Origin: Archangium sp.
Lineage (GTDB): Bacteria; Myxococcota; Myxococcia; Myxococcales; Myxococcaceae
Assembly (NCBI GenBank): GCA_016793585.1
Contig: JAEUJR010000904.1
Span: forward strand, 1 to 36,659
Direction of reading: 5' to 3'
DNA: 36,659 nt
Within the stretch, counting starts at the first letter, position 1, and each line of letters begins with the position of its first letter. The notes beneath the pieces are model-generated. The model saw only the letters and a list, made by a program, of their open reading frames with translations. It was not told where the DNA came from and searched no databases. The position numbers and the translations under genes are program-made. Below are positions 7,853 through 14,807 of the stretch, one piece after another.

Positions 7853-8731
7853 TCAGCGTGCAAACGCATCCAACGCTTTGCGAACCGGGGCGAAGTCGTC
7901 TTCCGAGACCTCGGTGACGGCTTCGGCGAGGAACGCGGCCTTGAGCATGTCGCGGCCCACGTCGGTTGCCGCAGCCGACTTGCCTGCGGCGCGGAGCAGC
8001 TCGACGCGCTCACGCTTGATGGCGGGCGCAGCCACCAGCACGTCATTGGGCACCTCGTCGGTCGCCGAGACGAGCGTCAGCTTCGCGGCGTCTTTGCCGA
8101 GCGGGCCTTCGCAGCCCGAGATGCGCGTGGAGTTCGGCGTCGGGTCGCTGAACGTCGCGCCCACGTCGTACTTGCCGGCCGCGACCGCCTTGCAGACCGC
8201 GTCGTGGGAGCCCAGGAAGTCCTGCACGGTGAAGACCTGCACCGGGTTGATGCCGGCGCGCAGCAGGTGGGCCTTCGCGAGCAGGTAGCCCGACGCGCTC
8301 GACGGCTCGACCCACGCCACCTTGAGGCCCGAGCCCTTGCGAATGGTGTCGAGCGTCGTCTTCTTGCCGGCGGGCGCGAACAGCACCGAGCGGTAGGTCG
8401 ACTTGCCGTTTCGAATGGTGCGGAAGATGAGCTGCGCGTTCGCCTTGGGGTCGATGCGCAGGTACGCGAGCGGGCCCATCAGGGCGTAGTCGACCTCACC
8501 CTTGGCGACGGCGACGGCGAGCGCCTCCTGGTCGGGGTACACGCGCGAGACGGTGGGCTCATGGAGCGCGTTGCCGACGAAGCCCGACAGCGCGGCAGAC
8601 TGGGCCCTGGCCGACTCGGCGTTCTGTGACGAGACGACGCCGACGATGAGCGCGGCACGGGGCGCTTCTTTCGGCTGCGCGAGCGCGAGGGCTGACGTGA
8701 GCAGGGCGACGGCTGAGAGGGTGCGGTGCAT
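7853..8731 (-). CDS. PhnD-like phosphate/phosphonate-type substrate-binding protein
   Basis: This is a periplasmic binding protein of 292 residues. The signal peptide is MHRTLSAVALLTSALALAQP. The body matches the phosphate/phosphite/phosphonate ABC binding family (PhnD-type, type 2 periplasmic fold): VDYALMGPLAYLRI, then SSASGYLLAKAHLLRAGINP and a late GAT-FSDPTPNS segment. No ABC permease or ATPase gene is nearby. Instead the next gene, 72 bp downstream on the same strand, is a transmembrane kinase. This fits an orphan binding protein used for sensing, which is inference. I chose ATG 8731 because a clean signal peptide starts there; the frame is open upstream to 8839. It diverges from the Tat-signal gene. 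Confidence 0.88.
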   Translation of the reverse strand: MHRTLSAVALLTSALALAQPKEAPRAALIVGVVSSQNAESARAQSAALSGFVGNALHEPTVSRVYPDQEALAVAVAKGEVDYALMGPLAYLRIDPKANAQLIFRTIRNGKSTYRSVLFAPAGKKTTLDTIRKGSGLKVAWVEPSSASGYLLAKAHLLRAGINPVQVFTVQDFLGSHDAVCKAVAAGKYDVGATFSDPTPNSTRISGCEGPLGKDAAKLTLVSATDEVPNDVLVAAPAIKRERVELLRAAGKSAAATDVGRDMLKAAFLAEAVTEVSEDDFAPVRKALDAFAR

Positions 8732-8851
8732 GAACGGCCTCCGGGGCGCGACCATACCTGTGCCCCCGCCGCGGTCGACGGGAACGAGCGGCTGATGTTC
8801 AGCGGTGCGCTTTGCCGTGGTGGTTCGAGAGCGGTACACCTGAAGGCCCCG

Positions 8852-9457
8852 ATGCTGCCCACCACGCCTCCGCCGACGACGCCGAACGCGCTGCTGGCCG
8901 GCGTGTCACGGCGCGCACTGCTCAAGGCGGCTGGCGTCGGAGGGCTGCTCGCGGTGGCGGGCGGCGGCTGGGTGTTTCGCGCGCTGCGTGGGTTTGGGGC
9001 TGCGAAGGCCGGGTACTTCGTGTTCGACGAGCTCGAGGCCGACGTCGTGGAGCAGCTGGCGCGCGCATGTTTCCCCGGCGCGCCCGAGTGGCCGTTCAGC
9101 GCCGACGAGATTGGCGTCGCGCGCTTCGTCGACCTCTACGTCTCGCAGCTCTACCCAGACATGCAGGAGCTCTTCCGCACGCTGCTGCGCGCGGTGAACC
9201 TGTCGACGCTGCCGACGCATGGGGCGGCGCTCCGCGTGTTGCCGGCGGCCGAGCGGCTGTCGGTGTGGAAGGCGTGGGGCCAGTCCTCCCTCGCGGTGCG
9301 GCGCGCGGGGTACCAGGCCGTCACCTTCGCGATGCACCTGGGCTACTTCGAAGATGACCGGGTGCGCGAGGCCGGCGGGCTCACGCGCGGCTGTGACCTG
9401 TCGAAGATGCCGAAGCGGCCAGACCTGTGGTCGATGGTCTCGCCGGCCCGGCCGTGA
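8852..9457 (+). CDS. Tat-exported gluconate 2-dehydrogenase subunit 3-like protein
   Basis: This 201-residue protein has a twin-arginine signal: SRRALLKAAGVGGLLAVAGG. The following region (VFDELEADVVEQLARACFPG, then IGVARFVDLYVSQLY) has the pattern of the gluconate 2-dehydrogenase subunit 3 family. These are small helical partners that carry a GMC-type flavoprotein subunit through the Tat system. The GMC oxidoreductase gene lies 540 bp downstream on the same strand and has no export signal of its own, which fits the hitchhiker model. The ATG at 8852 has AAGG seven bases upstream. The frame is open upstream, but that part overlaps the divergent gene. The family call is by motif and context, not by a database match. 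Confidence 0.78.
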   Translation: MLPTTPPPTTPNALLAGVSRRALLKAAGVGGLLAVAGGGWVFRALRGFGAAKAGYFVFDELEADVVEQLARACFPGAPEWPFSADEIGVARFVDLYVSQLYPDMQELFRTLLRAVNLSTLPTHGAALRVLPAAERLSVWKAWGQSSLAVRRAGYQAVTFAMHLGYFEDDRVREAGGLTRGCDLSKMPKRPDLWSMVSPARP

Positions 9458-9458
9458 G

Positions 9459-9901
9459 TCACTTCTTGAGCTTCGCCTCGACGAGCGCCTTGCCCAGCTT
9501 CATCGGGTCGAGGCCGCCACCAGGCCCGCGAATCGCGAGCACCTCCCAGACGCCGCCGGGCAGCACGACGGTCACGCCGCCGGTGAAGGAGTAGGCGGGA
9601 ACGGAGAAGTCCTTCAGCAGGCGACGCTTCTCGGTCTCGGCGAGCTTCGCGGCGAGCTCGGCGTCGGTCTTCACGCCCTTCGCTTCGGGCATGACGCGTT
9701 GGAACTGCAGGGTGCCGCTCTCACGTAGACGCACTGGGTGACGCCGAAGGCGAAGGGCCGCAGCTCCTTCTTCGTGACCTTCATACCCGTCACCTCGGTG
9801 ACCTTCGCTTCGGTGAGCGGGCACGGGTCTTCGGCCGGCTCGGCGAACGCGATGGAGGACAGGCACCACGAGAGCACGGCAACGGAGCGGAGGTCGCGCA
9901 T
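9459..9901 (-). pseudogene. Small exported protein gene broken by a frameshift near 9722
   Basis: Two overlapping minus-strand frames together make one sensible secreted protein. The first starts at ATG 9901 with signal peptide MRDLRSVAVLSWCLSSIAFA and continues through DPCPLTEAKVTEVTGMKV to TQCVYV. The second carries ESGTLQFQRVMPEAKGVKTD to the C-terminus GKALVEAKLKK at 9459. The frames meet at about 9722, where the minus strand reads TACGTGAGAGC. One extra G (TACGTGGAGAGC) would restore a continuous frame of about 147 residues. The broken version ends early, at 9671. The gene is on the strand opposite to the gluconate-dehydrogenase-like pair and sits between them. I recognise no family. A sequencing error is as likely as a real mutation. 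Confidence 0.75.
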
Positions 9902-9997
9902 GGCGCGCGAGCCTACGCCGCTCATTCATCGGTGAGCAGGTGGCCGTCGTCTTTGGGCGATGCGCACCCGTCACACGGAGTGGGCTACATCGGCGCC

Positions 9998-11512
9998 ATG
10001 GAGCTTCCCCGCGGCCAGCTGCTTCGCGCCGACACCTTCACGTCCGACGAGACGCTTCGCTGCGACGTCGTCGTCATCGGCACGGGAGCTGGCGGCGCCG
10101 CAGCGGGAGTGCAGCTCGCTGAAGCCGGGCTCTCGGTCGTCTTCCTGGAAGAAGGCCGCAAGTGGGAACCGCACGAGCTGTCGAACAAGCAGTCATGGGC
10201 CGTGCGGAACATCTACGCCGAGCGCGGCACCTCGGTCGCCATCGGCAACATCTTCGTCCCGATGCCTCGCGGGAAGGCCGTCGGCGGCACCACGCTGATC
10301 AACTCGGGCATCTGCTTTCGCACGCCGGCCGCCGTGCTCTCGAAGTGGAGGGAACAATACGGCGTGCCGTGGGCCGACGAGGCGGGCCTGGCGTCGACGT
10401 TCGAAGAGGTCGAGACCGCCGTCGGAGCCGTGCGCACCGACGAGGGGGTCTGGCGCCGGCACAACGAGCTCTTCCGCAATGGGTGTGAGGCACTGAAGCT
10501 CGAGGGGCACTCGGCCATCGTCCGCAACGCGCCCGGGTGCATCGGGTGTGGGCTGTGTCAGGTGGGCTGCCCCGTCGGAGGAAAAGGGAGCGTCGATCGC
10601 AACCTCATTCCCCGTGCGCTCGCGGCCGGCGCGGCGGTGTTCTCGTGCGCGCGCGCGAGCCGGCTCCTCGTCGAGAACGGCGTCGCGGTCGGCGTCGAGG
10701 CGTTCGGCTGCGACCCGGTGACCGAGGTCGTGTCGCGTCGACTCGAGGTGCGCGCGAAGAAGGTCTTTCTCTGCGCAGGTGCGATCTCGACGCCGATCTT
10801 CCTGCTGCGGCAGAAGCTCGCGAACTCGAACGGCCGCGTCGGCAGGAACCTGCACGTGCACACCGCGCTCGGCGTGGTGGGCCGGTTCGAGGAGCTCGTC
10901 GACGGCTGGCACGGCGCGGTGCAGGGGTACTACGTGCGCCTGCCTGGTGAGAACGCGGTGCTCGAGACGTTCAGCGCCTCGCCCGACATCTACTCGGTGC
11001 AGTACGAGCTGTACTCGAAGCCGATGAACCAGCTGCGCCACCTCGCGGCGTGCGGCGTGATGTTGGGCGACACCGCCGAGGGGCGAGTCGAGCCTGGCGC
11101 CCACGAGCCTCGCTCGAAGATCTCGTACGACACGAACGCGGAAGATGTTCGCGTCATCAAGAAGGGCATTCGGCAGATCGCGGCCATCTACTTCGCGGCG
11201 GGCGCGACCGAAGTGCACACCGGCTTCTCTCGCGCCGGTGCGCAGAAGAACCTCGCCGAGCTCGATGCGCTGTTGGCCGAGGACCGCCCGTGGGATCAGA
11301 TGAACATCTACGCGTCACACCCGATGTCGACCTGCGCGATGGGCAGCGACAAGGCGTGGGCCGTCGTGAAGCCCGATGGCGAGACGTACGACGTGAAGAA
11401 CCTGGTCATCGCCGACGCGAGCGTCTTTCCTACGTCGCTCGGCGTGAACCCGCAGATCTCGGTGATGACGGTGGCGACGGCCATCGCGCGTGCACAGCTG
11501 AAGCAGGGATGA
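9998..11512 (+). CDS. GMC-family flavin oxidoreductase with CxxCxxCxxxC motif
   Basis: This 504-residue FAD-dependent oxidoreductase oxidises an alcohol or sugar. The Rossmann dinucleotide motif is VVVIGTGAGGAAAG (residues 24-37), followed by GKAVGGTTLINSGICFR, the GMC signature region. Residues 181-191 read CIGCGLCQVGC, the ferredoxin-like CxxCxxCxxxC seen in a subset of bacterial GMC enzymes. The C-terminal GMC domain has the catalytic His441 (SHPMSTCAMG) and Asn484 (SLGVNPQIS). It has no signal peptide. With the Tat-signal subunit-3-like protein upstream it probably forms a periplasmic dehydrogenase that feeds electrons to the respiratory chain. ATG 9998 is chosen; the frame is open from 9932 but that extension has no family character. 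The substrate is unknown. Confidence 0.9.
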   Translation: MELPRGQLLRADTFTSDETLRCDVVVIGTGAGGAAAGVQLAEAGLSVVFLEEGRKWEPHELSNKQSWAVRNIYAERGTSVAIGNIFVPMPRGKAVGGTTLINSGICFRTPAAVLSKWREQYGVPWADEAGLASTFEEVETAVGAVRTDEGVWRRHNELFRNGCEALKLEGHSAIVRNAPGCIGCGLCQVGCPVGGKGSVDRNLIPRALAAGAAVFSCARASRLLVENGVAVGVEAFGCDPVTEVVSRRLEVRAKKVFLCAGAISTPIFLLRQKLANSNGRVGRNLHVHTALGVVGRFEELVDGWHGAVQGYYVRLPGENAVLETFSASPDIYSVQYELYSKPMNQLRHLAACGVMLGDTAEGRVEPGAHEPRSKISYDTNAEDVRVIKKGIRQIAAIYFAAGATEVHTGFSRAGAQKNLAELDALLAEDRPWDQMNIYASHPMSTCAMGSDKAWAVVKPDGETYDVKNLVIADASVFPTSLGVNPQISVMTVATAIARAQLKQG

Positions 11513-12291
11513 AGCGGAAGCGCGCCTCGGTGTGACTCGTCGTCACGCAACATGATCCGGGAATGGGATGCCGCAGCCGCGGCAGATGGGTCGGTGTCGA
11601 GCGCGGCGATGCGGCCCAGCGTGTCGGGCGTCACGTGGGGCGTGCCCTCGACCTGCGCCACCACCTCGTTCACCGTCTGCAGCCAGTCCCACGCGCCGAC
11701 CTGATGATGAAACGCGACCGCGGCCGCGAGCGGGTGCGGTAGCTGCCAGGCCTCGACGAGCGCGCCACCCGCCGCCTGATGCAGGTCTTCGATGAGCGCC
11801 CACCAACCACAACGGCCAGGCACCTGGGTGAGCGGTGATGGCCGTGCGCTCAGAAGCATCGAGGGGCGCCAGTTCAGATGGAACGCGCGAAGTCCGTGCC
11901 CTTTCACCGCGAGGGGTCGGTGGGCCACTCCAGGGTCGAGATAGTTAGATAGACTATCTAACCATCTCGACCGGTGAACCTCCCGAGAGGAGCTCCTCGC
12001 CAGGTGGAGGCCAGAGCTGGGCACGACGCCAGCTGTCACCCCCACCGACTGAAGTCTCGGAATCGCCGCGAGCAACCCGCCCACCGGCGTCGTGAACACC
12101 AGCACCGCCATCGCCGCCAGCATCCACGCACCGTTGAGCAGGGGCCGTGCGCGAAACACGTCGAGCCACTCCGAGAGGAGCGACCGCTGCCGCGCCTCCC
12201 AGGCGGTCACCACGACCTTCTCCACCCGCACGCGCTGCGACGCCGTCGGCTCGAGCACCTGCCAGGCACGGCCCAGACGTTCATCACTCAT
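11308..12291 (-). pseudogene. Anti-sigma-like N-terminus fused to HDOD-domain remnant
   Basis: The start (MSDERLGRAWQVLEPTASQR) overlaps the ECF sigma stop by eight bases (ATGAGTGA). A single TM (GAWMLAAMAVLVFTTPVGGLL) at about residues 54-75 suits a membrane anti-sigma factor. After about residue 105 that character stops at a 39-bp palindrome. The frame then continues into a segment like the end of an HDOD domain: LHQAAGGALVEAWQLPHPLA, then AFHH and a tail (TLGRIAALDTDPSA). From 11512 downward the frame is antisense to the 3' end of the GMC gene, about 205 bp of convergent overlap. The full ORF is 327 residues. I read it as a truncated anti-sigma gene that now runs into a decayed fragment of another gene. 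A genuine fusion protein is possible but less likely. Confidence 0.6.
11934..11972. repeat. 39-bp near-perfect palindrome with AT-rich core
   Basis: Two 19-base arms flank a central A at 11953 with one mismatched pair. The innermost part is perfect: gttagatag, A, ctatctaac (11944-11962). The outer parts are ggtcgagat and atctcgacc. The core is strikingly AT-rich for this DNA. It lies exactly where the anti-sigma-like sequence gives way to the HDOD-like remnant. No T-run follows, so it is not a standard terminator. It could be an operator for a dimeric regulator left from a lost gene, or a recombination scar. Confidence 0.9.
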
Positions 12292-12874
12292 GAGGTTCTC
12301 CCAGCATCGTCAGCAGCGCCTTGCGTTGCCGCTCGCAGATCTTCCGAACGTTCGAGGCGCTCACGCCAGTCGTCTCGGCCACCTCGTCGGCTGACAGCTC
12401 GGCGCCGTAGAAGAGGCTCACCACCTGCCGGTCGCGCTCGGGCAACGTCGCCAGCGCCTTCAGCAACGCGCTCCGTCGCACCTGCGTGTGTTCGTCCGTC
12501 GTGGCCTCGCGATCGAGCACGGCGCCCACCGTCTCGGAGTCGACCTCCACGCGCGACGACGACCGAAACGACTTGCGCACCCGATTCAGACCCAACGTCA
12601 CCAGCCACGAGAGAAAGCGCCGCCCCTCTCTCGGTGCGTACCGCGACAGATGCGAGAGCGCGTCGACGAAGGCCGCCTGCACGGCGTCTTCCGCATCGGC
12701 ATCTGACCGGCACAGCGGCCGCAGCGCACGGTACAGCTTCGTCACGTGCAGCGCGTACAGCCGCCGCGCCGCGCGAGGGTTGCCCACCCGCGCGGCGTCC
12801 AACAACGAGACGACCTCGGCCTCGTCGACCGGGCCCGCCTCACCGCCCATCAACGTGGCGAAGACGAAGAACAT
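12284..12874 (-). CDS. ECF-type RNA polymerase sigma factor
   Basis: This 196-residue sigma-70-family factor has only regions 2 and 4. Region 2 spans about residues 30-105 (RLYALHVTKLYRALRPLC, then DAEDAVQAAFVDALSHLSRY). Region 4 is C-terminal (LATLPERDRQVVSLFYGAEL, then a helix-turn-helix with GVSASNVRKICERQRKALL). It would direct RNA polymerase to a small set of promoters, often including its own. ATG 12874 is chosen because it overlaps the TGA of the upstream membrane-protein gene as ATGA; ATG 12850 is a shorter alternative. The next gene downstream overlaps by eight bases and begins like an anti-sigma factor, although it appears broken, so this sigma factor may lack full restraint. Confidence 0.92.
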   Translation of the reverse strand: MFFVFATLMGGEAGPVDEAEVVSLLDAARVGNPRAARRLYALHVTKLYRALRPLCRSDADAEDAVQAAFVDALSHLSRYAPREGRRFLSWLVTLGLNRVRKSFRSSSRVEVDSETVGAVLDREATTDEHTQVRRSALLKALATLPERDRQVVSLFYGAELSADEVAETTGVSASNVRKICERQRKALLTMLGEPHE

Positions 12875-13707
12875 CAGCTGCGCTCGAGCGCCCGGCTCGC
12901 GAGGAAGCCCGTCGTCCACACCGTGCTGCGCAACGTGCCGCCGAAGCCGATGGCGGGAATGAGCAGCGGCACCGCGACGAGCGCACCGACGACCAGCGAC
13001 GGAATCAGCGCCTGCGTCACCGCGTAGACGATGAGCCCGACCAACGCGCCGGGAAGCAGCGCTGCCACCGCCAGCAGGCTGCTGCCCGCCTGCCCGACCA
13101 CCGCCATCACCAGCAACTGCAACGACTCGAGCAGCCGCCCCGAGAGGTAGTGCTGCGCCTCCTTCACCGCGGCCAGCGCATCACGCTGCTCGATCACCGC
13201 CACCCGCAGCGCGACCTCGAGCACGAGGTAGCCGGTCAGCACGGCAGGAAGCAGCACCACCATCGTCAGCGCCGAGAGCCCCGCGCCAAGCGCGAGCGGC
13301 ACGAGCGACGCGATGCCGAGCCCGACCGGCAACAACACGACGGCGGCGATGACGAGCAGGCCGAGGCCCGCCAGCACCTTCAGGCGAAAGACGACGCCGA
13401 AGTGCGAGAGCCCCGCGCGAAACCCGTCACGCACCGACGTGGCCGAGCCACCACTCGCGCGCTGCACCTGCGCGATGAGCGCTCCTTCGCTGATGATGTG
13501 CATGAGGAACGCGGCGATGCCGACGAGGGCTCCGACGACGAGCACCGGCCACACCCACGCGGGCAACGCGGTGCCTCCGCCGCTGCTCGCCTTCGGGTTG
13601 CCGGCTCCGGCTCCTCCCGAGGCGGCCACGAAGAAGCCAAAGAGCCAGAGCGCGCGGTTGCGCCACGCGGTGGAGAGAGACTGCCGGGCGATGGTGACGA
13701 CGTTCAT
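12874..13707 (-). CDS. Multi-pass membrane protein of unknown function
   Basis: This 277-residue inner-membrane protein has about six or seven hydrophobic spans. Examples are VWPVLVVGALVGIAAFLMHI, KVLAGLGLLVIAAVVLLPVG and LSALTMVVLLPAVLTGYLVL. A short charged N-terminus reads MNVVTIARQSLSTAWRNRAL. The pattern recalls membrane proteins that pack against the glycerophosphodiesterase membrane domain, but I cannot name a family with confidence. ATG 13707 is supported by GAGGAG upstream (GAGGAGTCCTTC then ATG). It is the first gene of a coupled series with the ECF sigma factor, joined by an ATGA overlap, so it may be the sensor or target of that stress pathway. That is inference from order. Confidence 0.8.
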   Translation of the reverse strand: MNVVTIARQSLSTAWRNRALWLFGFFVAASGGAGAGNPKASSGGGTALPAWVWPVLVVGALVGIAAFLMHIISEGALIAQVQRASGGSATSVRDGFRAGLSHFGVVFRLKVLAGLGLLVIAAVVLLPVGLGIASLVPLALGAGLSALTMVVLLPAVLTGYLVLEVALRVAVIEQRDALAAVKEAQHYLSGRLLESLQLLVMAVVGQAGSSLLAVAALLPGALVGLIVYAVTQALIPSLVVGALVAVPLLIPAIGFGGTLRSTVWTTGFLASRALERS

Positions 13708-13829
13708 GAAGGACTCCTCAGTGCAGACGCAGCGCCAGTGCTGCGTCGATGCTCCGGGAATCCGCAGCTGGCCGGTTTCGTGACACGCGCCGTCCGAATT
13801 TCCCAACCCCTCGGCTTCGGGTCACTTCG

Positions 13830-14807
13830 TCACCAGGCAAACCCGGCGGCGCCGCCGAACCCGGGCGACACCAGCGGCAGCTGCAGCGTCGGAAAGACGA
13901 ACCCCACCGTCATCAGCCGCGCGTCGACGTTGACGGTGATCAGCACCCGCTCGAACAACAGCACACCGCCCGTCGCACGCACGGCTGGAGAGAGCAGCTG
14001 CCAGAGCCCCCCATCGATGGCGATGACCGCCCTCACGGTCGAGGTGCCGGGCCGAAACGCCGCGCCGAAGAAGAGGTCGACCATCGGCACCACGGGCACG
14101 CCTCGAAGACCGACGACAGCCAGGAGCGGGCCATAGAGCGGGTTCACGTTCACCGCGACGCTGAAGTGAAACACCCTGGCGAAAGACTCGAAGCGAACGC
14201 CAGCGCCGATGACGGCCGTCGCAGGCTCCGCGTCTGGCGGCACCAGCTTGAGTGATGGATTGAACAGGCTCACGTCACTCATGGCCGACACGGCCCAGAA
14301 CTTCTTCGCGCCGCCCCAGTCGACCCGCACCGTCTTGCGGCCACGCGCCTCGAGCACCACGTCTTCCGTGCGAGCCTCGGCGCCACGCTGAAGCACCACG
14401 CGCTTCACGCAGGCCGGCACCATCGCGTCGTACGGCGCCGTGCCCACTTCACGGCCGTCGAGCAGCACCGTCGCCTCCACCGGGTCGTCGTTCACGTCGA
14501 CAGACTGAACCTTGAGCAACGCTGGCGGCACGAGCTCACGCAGGTCGTGACACAGCTGCTCACGATCGGCGTCGGGCTTCACCTTCCCGATAGCGTCGAC
14601 CAGCTCCGTCGCCGGCACCTTCGCGAGCGCCTGCTTCTTCAGCTCCAACGGCACCCGTTCGTCGGACAACGAGCTGAGCGCAGGAGCCTCCACCGGCACG
14701 ACCGCCCCTGCATCGAGCTCGGCGGCGACGCCGGCATCGGGGGCCGCGACGCCCGCGTCGAGTTCGGCCTGGCTCACCACCACCGCGACGAGGAGCTCAG
14801 CGAACAT
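13830..14807 (-). CDS. PEGA-like domain surface protein with DAG repeats
   Basis: This 325-residue exported protein has a signal region (MFAELLVAVVVSQAELDAG) and then repeats of the AELDAGV/APDAGV type (residues about 14-35). A helical segment around 50-95 precedes a PEGA-like motif (VEATVLLDGREVGTAPYDA). The C-terminal 190 residues alternate hydrophobic strands and end in an aromatic (GAAGFAW), which suggests a small beta-barrel or surface-layer fold. ATG 14807 overlaps the end of the upstream lipoprotein gene by 11 bp and has a G-rich ribosome site (GGGGGTG). The pair probably works together at the outer membrane. The function is not known; the PEGA call rests on one short motif. Confidence 0.78.
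   Translation of the reverse strand: MFAELLVAVVVSQAELDAGVAAPDAGVAAELDAGAVVPVEAPALSSLSDERVPLELKKQALAKVPATELVDAIGKVKPDADREQLCHDLRELVPPALLKVQSVDVNDDPVEATVLLDGREVGTAPYDAMVPACVKRVVLQRGAEARTEDVVLEARGRKTVRVDWGGAKKFWAVSAMSDVSLFNPSLKLVPPDAEPATAVIGAGVRFESFARVFHFSVAVNVNPLYGPLLAVVGLRGVPVVPMVDLFFGAAFRPGTSTVRAVIAIDGGLWQLLSPAVRATGGVLLFERVLITVNVDARLMTVGFVFPTLQLPLVSPGFGGAAGFAW

Noticed and set aside
5621..8629. Plus-strand 1002-residue frame
   Set aside because: It is antisense to the lipoprotein, kinase and binding-protein genes. Its Arg/His/Gly-rich product is typical of a shadow frame in high-GC DNA.
7853..8731. Phosphonate ABC transporter operon
   Set aside because: No permease or ATPase gene is present; only the binding protein is found, so import function cannot be claimed.
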